A stretch of 20,899 bases of DNA from NCBI GenBank assembly GCA_910584985.1, contig CAJUDJ010000028.1:1-20899 (forward strand), in the 5' to 3' direction. The notes beneath the pieces were generated by a model. The model was not told the DNA's origin. It did not search any database and saw only the letters and a program-made list of their open reading frames with translations. Position numbers and translations under genes: made by a program. Below, one piece after another: positions 14,609 to 20,899 of the stretch; the first letter of the stretch is position 1, and each line of letters opens with the position of its first letter. The stretch comes from an uncultured Eubacterium sp. (GTDB lineage: Bacteria; Bacillota; Clostridia; Oscillospirales; Acutalibacteraceae).

Positions 14609-16407
14609 GACATCACCTCCTCTTTTTCCATTTCGGGTTCAGCAGTTTCTTCTGCATGGTAAGCCGCCTGTTCATTATGCTCGGCGCTAAACATTTTTCG
14701 GGTTACTTCTTCCCTTCTGCGAAGCACCTCCATAACCTTGCTCTGCTTATCATCGTCATAATCCCAGAACATATAGGGAATGGTCATAAGCAGATAACCC
14801 ACAATATCAAAGATAATCGGAATTACTATGATTTTAATTCTTGATGAATCAATAAACAAAACATCCCAGTTGCTGTTAAATCCGAATTTCAGCAGAAAAA
14901 TCGGAATAATCATGCTTACAAATGAAGTAACAGGCCCTGTAAACCAACCGAATACGCCGGAAAAGCTTTCAAGCCTTTCACCGGAAAGATACATCTGATA
15001 GTCATTGATACGAACATCCATATCATGGCCTACGGATTTTGGAACCGTCTGGAACATTTCCGTAATCAGCAGCATAACAACGCTTAATGTGCCGCAAAGT
15101 ACAAGATTTTCACCGCAGAATATATAGCTGCATACGATTACACTGTAACAGAGTGCCCTTGAAAGCTGGTAAAACATCATAATCTGCTTGTAGGAAAAGC
15201 GCTTCATAAAATACGGTGTGAAAAAATCCGGGGGGGTGCCCGCAAAGGAAATCAGCGCAACAATCAGGCTGTAAGTAAGTCCGCTTAAGCGGAAAGTGTA
15301 AAGATACAAAACAGTTGTAAAGGCAAGCATTCCGTTGCCAAGAGAATCCAACAGACCGACAATGGTTAAAGTCCAGCGATATTTATTGCGCATTACACCG
15401 AAAATACCGTCCCAAAAGCTGATATTCACCTTTTTTTCAATCGGCGGCTGCGGAATTCGCTCCTTAACTTTACCTGCAAAAATCATTGTGAGTGTTGAGG
15501 AAACGAGAAAGGTAATCGGTATAATATATTTAAACACTGCAATATCTGCCCATTCATCCTTTGTCATTCCGATGAATACAGGAAGCAGAATTGCCAGAAT
15601 GGACTGGGCAAAGTGCGAAAGCTTTATCGGATAAGTTCTTACAAAAATTCTTTCGCGCACATTCGGGCTGCAGTTCTGTGCACAGTTTTCAAGCTGTGTA
15701 TCAAAACCGAACAGATTATAAATTGCAAACAACAGATTTGCCACCCACACACGCGTTGTAACATCTGTTATCGTTGTATAAAACGGAAGCCAGCCAATCA
15801 GAAAAACCATAACAACCTTTGGTATATAATCGCAGTAAAGTGAGTACTTATATCTGCCGAATTTGGGAACAAGCTTTTTGCGCCAGAAAATATTTCTTGC
15901 ACCGGACCAGCCGTTCCACAAAATATGCGTGCCCAAAATTTTAAAGGCGGACGCAGCACTGATACCCTCAAGTCCGTTAAGATATGTAACAAAGCTGCCT
16001 GTTTGGTTAAACAACTGTGAATAGTCGCCTATTATCATAGAAAGACCTATAATTATCAAAAGAAAGTAAACCGCATTGAACTTTCGCTCGGTTTTTTTCT
16101 TAAGAAAGCCAAGATTATCGTTTATTACCCAGGTCATCATCGTCCATATATAATTTAGCGGCATATTGATAAGGGCAATAATGGAAAAGGTTAAATACGG
16201 CAGCTTATAATGATACATCATTAAATAACAGCTTGCTGCAAAGGTTAAATATTCAAGTGTTTTCTTGCCCACATAGTTGCTGCCGTTTCCGACAAGAATA
16301 TAAAGATATTCCTTATATGGAACATACTTGCCGTGAGCAGGCTTATTCCAATGTGTTTTAATATCGGTAAAAAGCTGTTTTACCTTTGATTCACTTTTAT
16401 CAGACAT
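14605..16407 (-). CDS. Large MFS (GPH-like) multi-membrane transporter
   Basis: A 600-residue protein with about eleven to twelve hydrophobic segments, longer than the usual 400-500 of MFS. Between the membrane halves is a polar loop with KVKERIPQPPIEKK, followed by a segment NKYRWTLTIVGLLDSLGNGML. Such a polar break is typical of the glycoside-pentoside-hexuronide (MFS_2) group. The C-terminal tail (about 560-600) is charged and acidic. Substrate cannot be read; sugars are the usual cargo of the group. Overlaps the leucine-rich-repeat gene by ATGA. The ATG at 16407 is 12 nt from GGGGGG, a rather long gap. Confidence 0.72.
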   Translation of the reverse strand: MSDKSESKVKQLFTDIKTHWNKPAHGKYVPYKEYLYILVGNGSNYVGKKTLEYLTFAASCYLMMYHYKLPYLTFSIIALINMPLNYIWTMMTWVINDNLGFLKKKTERKFNAVYFLLIIIGLSMIIGDYSQLFNQTGSFVTYLNGLEGISAASAFKILGTHILWNGWSGARNIFWRKKLVPKFGRYKYSLYCDYIPKVVMVFLIGWLPFYTTITDVTTRVWVANLLFAIYNLFGFDTQLENCAQNCSPNVRERIFVRTYPIKLSHFAQSILAILLPVFIGMTKDEWADIAVFKYIIPITFLVSSTLTMIFAGKVKERIPQPPIEKKVNISFWDGIFGVMRNKYRWTLTIVGLLDSLGNGMLAFTTVLYLYTFRLSGLTYSLIVALISFAGTPPDFFTPYFMKRFSYKQIMMFYQLSRALCYSVIVCSYIFCGENLVLCGTLSVVMLLITEMFQTVPKSVGHDMDVRINDYQMYLSGERLESFSGVFGWFTGPVTSFVSMIIPIFLLKFGFNSNWDVLFIDSSRIKIIVIPIIFDIVGYLLMTIPYMFWDYDDDKQSKVMEVLRRREEVTRKMFSAEHNEQAAYHAEETAEPEMEKEEVMS

Positions 16408-16441
16408 ATAAAAGCTATTCCCCCCTAAAATAGTTTATAAG

Positions 16442-16450
16442 ATTATATCA
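16442..16450 (-). promoter_or_regulatory. Extended -10 promoter of the transporter operon
   Basis: On the minus strand TGATATAAT (16450-16442) is an extended -10 with a perfect TATAAT. No -35 is visible at the right distance; a palindrome occupies that place. Confidence 0.7.
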
Positions 16451-16455
16451 CATCG

Positions 16456-16472
16456 TAATGCAATGTGCATTA
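16456..16472. promoter_or_regulatory. 17-bp perfect palindrome, probable operator
   Basis: TAATGCA ATG TGCATTA: a 7-bp inverted repeat with 3-bp spacer, placed over the -35 position of the transporter promoter. Its size and place suit a dimeric repressor. The regulator is not encoded next to it. Confidence 0.6.
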
Positions 16473-16548
16473 ATTTTTTTAACTTTTTATGATTTTTTTA
16501 TACATTTACACAAAGATTTATTTTCAAATACCGGTTACAGACAAAATA

Positions 16549-16573
16549 AAAAAGCGGAATCTTCCCGCTTTTT
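16549..16573 (-). terminator. Terminator of the exonuclease-like gene
   Basis: AAAAAGCGG (16549-16557) pairs with CCGCTTTTT (16565-16573), 7-nt loop. Minus-strand T run follows. It lies 13 bp beyond the stop of the exonuclease gene. Confidence 0.82.
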
Positions 16574-16586
16574 CTTTAAATTTATA

Positions 16587-17174
16587 TCAGTTAATCGCTT
16601 TATACACACTTACAGGAAGCCCCAGCAGCTTCATAATTTTCAGTTCATCCACGGCATCATAAAGTGCATTATGCGTTTCAAAATAAAAATCATTATCCGT
16701 CATAAGCCTTAAGATAGCCTGAACACCGTAATTGCGTTTCAGCCTGCCTGTTTTGCAGCAATCCATATCATCCGTTATCTTATAATTAAACTGCTTATAT
16801 GCAGCTGTTTTCATAATATCATACCATACAAAACCCTCTGAAAGCTCAGGCAGATGGCTGAAATCAAACAAGGCATTATAGGCAAATACCGCTTTTATAT
16901 TATATTGCTTCAGAAAAGCAATTAACTCTTCAACAGCTTCTTCCCGCGAACAAATCCTTGCCTGATTATTATTTTTTAACGGCAGCGCATAGGAAAACAT
17001 TCCGCCGAACTCATATTCGGGGGACAGAATATAGTATTTGCTGTCCATAACATGAAATGTTTCACCGTCAGCAACAACAGCACCGACAGACATAACCCGA
17101 TTGTACCAATTTGTTTCCGTGTCAATTACAGCAATCTTTATAGGCTGCTGTTCTGAAAAAATATCGTTCATCAT
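16587..17174 (-). CDS. DEDDh 3'-5' exonuclease-like protein (DnaQ fold)
   Basis: A 195-residue single-domain protein. Motif Exo I is AVIDTET (Asp 18, Glu 20), Exo II NALFDF (Asp 104) and Exo III HNALYDAVDE (His 168, Asp 173), so all five DEDDh positions are present. DEDDh enzymes remove nucleotides from 3' ends of DNA or RNA. Whether this acts on RNA or DNA is not visible. The start is ATG 17174 (or 17171 three bases on) after AGGGAAG; a TTG at 17186 lies in that site and is rejected. It is a single-gene unit with its own promoter and terminator. Confidence 0.85.
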   Translation of the reverse strand: MMNDIFSEQQPIKIAVIDTETNWYNRVMSVGAVVADGETFHVMDSKYYILSPEYEFGGMFSYALPLKNNNQARICSREEAVEELIAFLKQYNIKAVFAYNALFDFSHLPELSEGFVWYDIMKTAAYKQFNYKITDDMDCCKTGRLKRNYGVQAILRLMTDNDFYFETHNALYDAVDELKIMKLLGLPVSVYKAIN

Positions 17175-17205
17175 TCTTCCCTGCAAATAAAAAGTTTTCG
17201 TATAT

Positions 17206-17234
17206 ATAATACTGAAAACTCTCCGTTTTTACAA
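17206..17234 (-). promoter_or_regulatory. Promoter of the exonuclease-like gene
   Basis: TTGTAA (17234-17229) and TATTAT (17211-17206) on the minus strand with 17 bp between; start of transcription near 17199. Confidence 0.6.
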
Positions 17235-17318
17235 GGGATTTCTTTATAATAACAGAAGAATTGCAAAGTCAGAACGATATATGTAAATCTTTCGGTAATT
17301 ATGCAGAACAATCCCTCA

Positions 17319-17337
17319 GCCGCATATAAAATGCGGC
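17319..17337. other. Isolated 7-bp hairpin in the 279-bp gap
   Basis: GCCGCAT (17319-17325) and ATGCGGC (17331-17337) around ATAAA. No T run follows on either strand, so it is not a normal terminator. The rest of the gap between the exonuclease start and the tRNA terminator holds only the exonuclease promoter and nothing else I can name. Confidence 0.35.
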
Positions 17338-17421
17338 AGTTCCCTTTACACAAAAGAGCCTTTCATTCTATATTCTCAAATATAACCAGATTCGTCTTCT
17401 TATCTCTCCTATTTTTAAAAT

Positions 17422-17451
17422 AAAAAAGAGCATCTTACGATGCTCTTTTTT
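17422..17451 (-). terminator. Terminator of tRNA-Ser(GCU)
   Basis: Perfect 13-bp stem (17422-17434 with 17439-17451), loop reading GTAA on the minus strand (a GNRA-type loop), with a T run inside the second arm. It begins three bases past the tRNA CCA end. Confidence 0.88.
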
Positions 17452-17453
17452 AT

Positions 17454-17544
17454 TGGCGCAGAAGGAGAGACTCGAACTCTCGCGGCGGTTACCCACCCTA
17501 CGCCCTTAGCAGGGGCGCCTCGTCACCAACTTGAGTACTTCTGC
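17454..17544 (-). tRNA. tRNA-Ser (anticodon GCU)
   Basis: A 91-nt class II tRNA with encoded CCA (17456-17454). Acceptor GCAGAAG (17544-17538) pairs with CTTCTGC (17464-17458). Anticodon stem CGCCC/GGGCG holds loop CTGCTAA, with GCT at plus positions 17510-17508. The long variable arm confirms serine. It reads AGC/AGU codons. Confidence 0.95.
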
Positions 17545-17595
17545 AAGCTGACGGGATTTTCCTGTCAAGTTATTGCACCGATAAGGTGCTTAAAT

Positions 17596-17624
17596 AATAT
17601 AACAAATTAAAATTGAAAAGTCAA
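17596..17624 (-). promoter_or_regulatory. Promoter of tRNA-Ser(GCU)
   Basis: TTGACT (17624-17619) and TATATT (17601-17596) on the minus strand, exact 17-bp spacing. The leader up to the tRNA contains a short GCACC/GGTGC hairpin to be removed in processing. Confidence 0.78.
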
Positions 17625-17668
17625 CAGAAAATTTGAATTATAGATAATTTTTCGCTTTTAACATAAAA

Positions 17669-17674
17669 TATAAT
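17669..17674 (+). promoter_or_regulatory. -10 element close to the DUF6512-like start
   Basis: A perfect TATAAT ends 10 bp before the ATG of the membrane-protein gene. No clear -35 is seen (AATTTT at 17 bp). If used, the mRNA would begin about 4 nt before the ATG. Confidence 0.4.
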
Positions 17675-17684
17675 CGGTGATATT

Positions 17685-18212
17685 ATGAACAAAAAACAAT
17701 TCAGATATGAGGTTCTCGGATTTATTTTTGTAAGCATAACAGGAACTCTGAATCATTTTCTTTTTGAGTGGCTGAATTCAAGCACAGTTATCGGTTTATT
17801 CTGCCCGGTAAACGAAAGCGTTTGGGAACATCTTAAGCTTCTGTTTTTCCCCTATTTACTGTGGACAGCCGCTGAATTCTTTTGGCTTCAAAAACAGCCG
17901 AATTATTTTCAGTCAAAAATAAATGGCATTATCAGCGGCCTGATTTTTATTGTGGCATTTTTCTATACTTACAGCGGCATTACAGGAACAACAAGCACAT
18001 TTATGGATATACTTTCCTTTTTCACAGGAACAGCTATCTCTTTTGCCGGAAGCTATGAATTTATGCGAAACAGCAGACTTGGCTCAAAGGCAGGCAAAAA
18101 TATTTCAATATTGCTGTTTCTGTTTATTGCTTCCTTGTTTTTCCTTTTCACCTTTCTGCCACCGCTTATTCCGCTGTTTGAAGACCCTCATAGTTTCACT
18201 TTCGGAATTTAA
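17685..18212 (+). CDS. Small multi-membrane protein, DUF6512-like
   Basis: A 175-residue membrane protein with about five hydrophobic segments. It carries the conserved phrase GLFCPVNESVWEHLKLLFFP (residues 37-56) that I associate with DUF6512-type proteins of Clostridia; its role is unknown. An early GTLNHFLFEWL segment and a final FTFLPPLIPLFEDP stretch are also characteristic. ATG 17685 is the only sensible start; the GGTGA ribosome-like element at 17676-17680 is just 4 nt away and may not be within the transcript. It is a single-gene unit convergent with the peptidase gene. Confidence 0.75.
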   Translation: MNKKQFRYEVLGFIFVSITGTLNHFLFEWLNSSTVIGLFCPVNESVWEHLKLLFFPYLLWTAAEFFWLQKQPNYFQSKINGIISGLIFIVAFFYTYSGITGTTSTFMDILSFFTGTAISFAGSYEFMRNSRLGSKAGKNISILLFLFIASLFFLFTFLPPLIPLFEDPHSFTFGI

Positions 18213-18218
18213 AAATAA

Positions 18219-18239
18219 AAGCCGTGCAAAGCACGGCTT
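18219..18239. terminator. Shared terminator of convergent genes
   Basis: AAGCCGTGC (18219-18227) pairs with GCACGGCTT (18231-18239), 3-nt loop. On the minus strand it is followed by TTATTTTTAAA, a good tail for the peptidase gene; the plus-strand tail is poorer. Confidence 0.8.
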
Positions 18240-18263
18240 CTCACTATCATCAGACAAACAGAA

Positions 18264-19565
18264 TTAATTGTTATGACCTTTTTTGAATCGTTTAGCACCC
18301 TCGGCACGGAAAGCATCAATACCGCCCTTTTCATCATACAGCTTTGCAGCCTCAATACATATATCAAGGGAAAGATTAATACATTCCTCGCTCATATTAT
18401 CCGGCGTGTCAAGACGGGTATGATAATAAGTTTTCGGATCATGGTTTACACCGCAGAAGCCGGAAGCCATCAGACCGTAACGGCTGAAGCCCTCAGCATC
18501 AATGGCACCGGGATAAAGGTCTGTTTCCTTCATTTCAATGCCGCAGTTTACACCGGCTTCATAGATAACCTCAGCAACTGCATTTGAATTTCTCTGTGTT
18601 CCAGTGCAGCCCTGCGTATAAATCTGAAGCTGTTCGATTTCACGCATTGTATCCATTGCTATAAAAATGGTTTCAACCTCTGAAAGTTCTTCTTTATGTG
18701 CTTTTGCATAAGCAACAGATCCTCTGAGCCCTGCTTCCTCAGAACCTGCAAGAAGCGCACATACCTCTGTGTTTTCAAATCTCAAATCGTTATCAGCCAT
18801 TTCCTTTAAAACACCCATAGCAATGAAATCGGCAGTAAGATTATCATTTGCTCCGTCAACAATAACCTTCCAGTTGATAAAGAAGCATATTGCAATAAAG
18901 AACGGAACAAGAACAAGTTGAATAATTCCGCAGACAAGCCAGAAATTGCCTTCATACGAACCGTTTCCGACAAAGGAATAAATCAGCCAGATAACATCAA
19001 AAACGGAAATGGCAATCAGTCCGCCTATTGAACCGGCCATAACAGGCGCAAGGCTCTTCAGACCACCGTGAATAGAATAGGTCCATTCATTTGCGGCATC
19101 CGTATGACCGCCGAAAATGATTCTTCTTTTTACTTCGCCCTTCGGAGCACGGCGTGCCATAACATTTCTTGAAGTTTTCTTGGGAAAAAGAAAATCAACA
19201 AATTCACGGTACATAAGAAATTCTATAACAAGGCATGCAAGCGAAAGCAAAACAAAAACGGTTGCAATAACTGCCAGAACACTGCCTGAAACAACATTTT
19301 TATATGTAAGCCAGAAGAAAAGCACAGAAAAAATACCGATAATGCCGGCAACGGGAATCCAGCCCATAAATGCACCCGGATGAAGTGTGAAATCCTCTGT
19401 TTCAACCTTATCGGCCCATTTTTCAAGTTCACCTGCAAGATATTTCTGCGCCTTGCGCTCACTGTGTGTTCCCGGCGCTCTTTCTTTAAAATTTTCGCAT
19501 ACATAGCGGATTCCGTCCAGCATATATTTCTGCGTGGCTTCTGAAGCGCCTTTTGTAAGTTTCAT
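18264..19565 (-). CDS. M28-family metallopeptidase with built-in membrane helices
   Basis: A 433-residue protein resembling zinc aminopeptidases of the M28 family. Likely zinc-site residues are His 154 (GGHTDAANE), Asp 241 (GANDN), Glu 276/277 (AGSEEAG; acid/base and zinc), Asp 305 (AMDT) and His 382 (YYHTRLDT). Membrane helices appear at about 66-88 and 91-116, ahead of the catalytic part, and at about 175-199 and 207-231, which lie between His 154 and Asp 241. In soluble relatives those two residues are only about a dozen apart. ATG 19565 is chosen for AAGGGG 8 nt upstream; the frame opens to 19586. It would cleave N-terminal residues from peptides; its side of the membrane cannot be decided by eye. 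Confidence 0.85.
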   Translation of the reverse strand: MKLTKGASEATQKYMLDGIRYVCENFKERAPGTHSERKAQKYLAGELEKWADKVETEDFTLHPGAFMGWIPVAGIIGIFSVLFFWLTYKNVVSGSVLAVIATVFVLLSLACLVIEFLMYREFVDFLFPKKTSRNVMARRAPKGEVKRRIIFGGHTDAANEWTYSIHGGLKSLAPVMAGSIGGLIAISVFDVIWLIYSFVGNGSYEGNFWLVCGIIQLVLVPFFIAICFFINWKVIVDGANDNLTADFIAMGVLKEMADNDLRFENTEVCALLAGSEEAGLRGSVAYAKAHKEELSEVETIFIAMDTMREIEQLQIYTQGCTGTQRNSNAVAEVIYEAGVNCGIEMKETDLYPGAIDAEGFSRYGLMASGFCGVNHDPKTYYHTRLDTPDNMSEECINLSLDICIEAAKLYDEKGGIDAFRAEGAKRFKKGHNN

Positions 19566-19601
19566 AAACTTAACCCCTTTCATCAATATAATACATTATT
19601 T

Positions 19602-19630
19602 ATTATACTATATATTACCATATCTTTCAA
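19602..19630 (-). promoter_or_regulatory. Promoter of the M28 peptidase gene
   Basis: TTGAAA (19630-19625) and a perfect TATAAT (19607-19602) on the minus strand, 17-bp spacer. Between this and the gdhA promoter (19631-19769) I see only AT-rich sequence. Confidence 0.8.
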
Positions 19631-19769
19631 GAAAACGGAATAAAATATTTTAGCCGCAAAATAAGTAAACGGAAAATGTGAGTTTTCGCTCTCAAAATAT
19701 TACCAATTTTATATTAAATGTATACAGTTTTTTTCATTTTACACAAAATTATTTCTATAAATTTGTTCA

Positions 19770-19798
19770 TTGTCAACAAAACAGCTGTTTGATAAAAT
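19770..19798 (+). promoter_or_regulatory. Promoter of gdhA with a palindrome in the spacer
   Basis: TTGTCA (19770-19775) and TAAAAT (19793-19798), 17 bp apart. The spacer contains AAACAGCTGTTT (19779-19790), a perfect 12-bp palindrome, in the right place for repression. The leader is about 47 nt. Confidence 0.65.
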
Positions 19799-19851
19799 AT
19801 TTATATGATTTGAAATACAATCAGAAAATGCTACGAAAGAGGGACAGGAAA

Positions 19852-20899
19852 ATGACAATCAAAAACGAATATCTTGCGGGCCTTATGGAAAGAGTTATCA
19901 AGCGTAATCCAAATGAACCTGAATTTCATCAGGCAGTGTTTGAAGTGCTTGAAACCCTTGTCGGTGTTGCTGAGGCACACCCCGAATATATCGAAAGAGG
20001 TATATTTGAAAGCATCGTTGAACCTGAAAGAATTATTAAATTCAGAGTTCCGTGGGTTGATGACAGCGGAAAGGTTCAGATTAACAGAGGTTACAGAATC
20101 CAGTTCAACAGTGCTATCGGTCCATACAAAGGCGGTCTTCGTTTTCATCCGTCTGTTTATGAAGGAATCATTAAATTTCTCGGCTTTGAACAGATTTTTA
20201 AAAACAGCTTAACAGGTCTTCCTATCGGCGGCGGAAAAGGCGGATCTGATTTTGACCCAAAAGGCAAAAGCGAAATGGAAATCATGCGCTTCTGCCAGAG
20301 CTTTATGACAGAGCTTTCCAAGCATATCGGCGCAGACACTGATGTGCCGGCAGGTGATATCGGTGTAGGCGGCCGTGAAATCGGTTACCTCTTCGGTCAG
20401 TATAAAAGACTCAGAAATGAAAATGTGGGCGTGCTTACGGGAAAAGGTCTTTCCTACGGCGGTTCACTTGTAAGAACAGAAGCAACGGGCTACGGCCTTT
20501 GCTATTATACCAACGCAATGCTTAAGGATCATGGCTCTTCTTTTGAAGGAAAAACCGTTGCAATTTCCGGTTCGGGAAATGTTGCAATTTATGCATGTGA
20601 AAAAGCAACACAGCTTGGTGCTAAGGTTATCACAATGAGCGATTCAAACGGTTATATTGTTGATAAAAACGGAATTGATCTCGATCTTATAAAACAGCTT
20701 AAGGAAGTGCAGAGAAAAAGAATTTCCGAATATGTTAAAACCCATGCAGATGCAGAATATCACGAGGGATGCAAAGGCGTATGGAATATTAAATGCGATA
20801 TTGCCCTTCCCTGTGCAACACAGAATGAGCTTGACGGCGAAGCTGCAAAAACGCTTGTTGAAAACGGCGTAATGGCTGTTTGCGAGGGCGCTAATATGC
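19852..20899 (+). CDS. gdhA: NADP-type glutamate dehydrogenase, N-terminal part (partial)
   Basis: The enzyme makes glutamate from 2-oxoglutarate and ammonium (or the reverse). The 349 codons present of about 445 hold the substrate domain: GPYKGGLRFHPSV (90-102), catalytic Lys 129 in PIGGGKGGSDFDPKG, and DVPAGDIGVGGREIG. The start of the nucleotide domain follows, with GSGNVA (240-245) and SDSNG in the place often favouring NADP. The start is ATG 19852 with GGGACAGGA just upstream. The gene continues past the right edge of the window. The length and motifs fit the hexameric small GDH type of Clostridia and Enterobacteria. Confidence 0.95.
   Translation, partial: MTIKNEYLAGLMERVIKRNPNEPEFHQAVFEVLETLVGVAEAHPEYIERGIFESIVEPERIIKFRVPWVDDSGKVQINRGYRIQFNSAIGPYKGGLRFHPSVYEGIIKFLGFEQIFKNSLTGLPIGGGKGGSDFDPKGKSEMEIMRFCQSFMTELSKHIGADTDVPAGDIGVGGREIGYLFGQYKRLRNENVGVLTGKGLSYGGSLVRTEATGYGLCYYTNAMLKDHGSSFEGKTVAISGSGNVAIYACEKATQLGAKVITMSDSNGYIVDKNGIDLDLIKQLKEVQRKRISEYVKTHADAEYHEGCKGVWNIKCDIALPCATQNELDGEAAKTLVENGVMAVCEGANM

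Noticed and set aside
12142..16407. Defence island or phage remnant between the two tRNA genes
   Set aside because: No integrase, nuclease-effector pairs, toxin-antitoxin or phage structural gene; base composition looks like the rest.
17260..17345. Riboswitch-like region (hairpin followed by CTGAGGGA on the minus strand, resembling a TPP element)
   Set aside because: The other conserved TPP blocks are missing, and it lies upstream of the exonuclease promoter, so outside its predicted mRNA.
17171..17353. 60-residue minus frame upstream of the exonuclease gene
   Set aside because: It covers the exonuclease promoter and hairpin; cysteine/phenylalanine-rich, random-looking product.

Overview
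The window looks like chromosomal DNA from an AT-rich, low-GC Gram-positive anaerobe of the Clostridia, most plausibly a gut Ruminococcus/Oscillospirales-type organism. The grounds are strong Shine-Dalgarno sites, a SigH-like sigma factor, FtsX-type ABC permeases with a small OmpR-type two-component system, type 5 leucine-rich-repeat proteins, and NADP-type glutamate dehydrogenase. The lineage is inferred from gene content and composition only. I see no transposase, integrase, phage gene or CRISPR array.

Left end (1-2925). A partial acetolactate synthase (ilvB) leaves the window on the minus strand and is divergent from the conserved P-loop ATPase gene ychF; both promoters are well formed. 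Next come a SigH-like sigma factor gene with its own promoter, a double zinc-ribbon protein with a strong terminator, and a single tRNA-Ser(UGA) with its own promoter and terminator.

Centre (3027-12001, all minus strand). This is a peptide- or envelope-stress-type module. It has a response regulator and histidine kinase overlapping by ATGA, then a terminator, then a four-gene operon transcribed ATPase, permease, permease, surface protein. Gaps in that operon are 3 nt, a 4-nt overlap, and 3 nt. Its promoter has a good -10 but no -35. It carries four CTTAC/CTTAA boxes at 11, 11 and 10 bp spacing, the expected pattern for an OmpR-family activator. The kinase has one membrane helix and no sensor domain. 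The permeases and surface protein carry large outside domains, so the transporter complex may itself be the sensor. The two permeases are tandem paralogs with nearly identical blocks even at DNA level.

Divergent from the regulator are two small plus-strand genes (12151-13284) that I read as paralogous DUF2589-type proteins of unknown function, closed by a self-complementary terminator. On the opposite strand follows a two-gene operon: a 600-residue MFS/GPH-like transporter overlapping by ATGA with a membrane-anchored leucine-rich-repeat protein. Its promoter is an extended -10 with a perfect 17-bp palindrome across the -35 position.

Right end (16549-20899). Here are a DEDDh exonuclease-like protein, tRNA-Ser(GCU), a small DUF6512-like membrane protein whose transcript may be almost leaderless, an M28-type metallopeptidase with a membrane hairpin between two of its zinc-site residues, and the first 349 codons of gdhA. 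Together these are housekeeping genes around one regulated transporter module, one transporter-plus-surface-protein operon and one uncharacterised gene pair.
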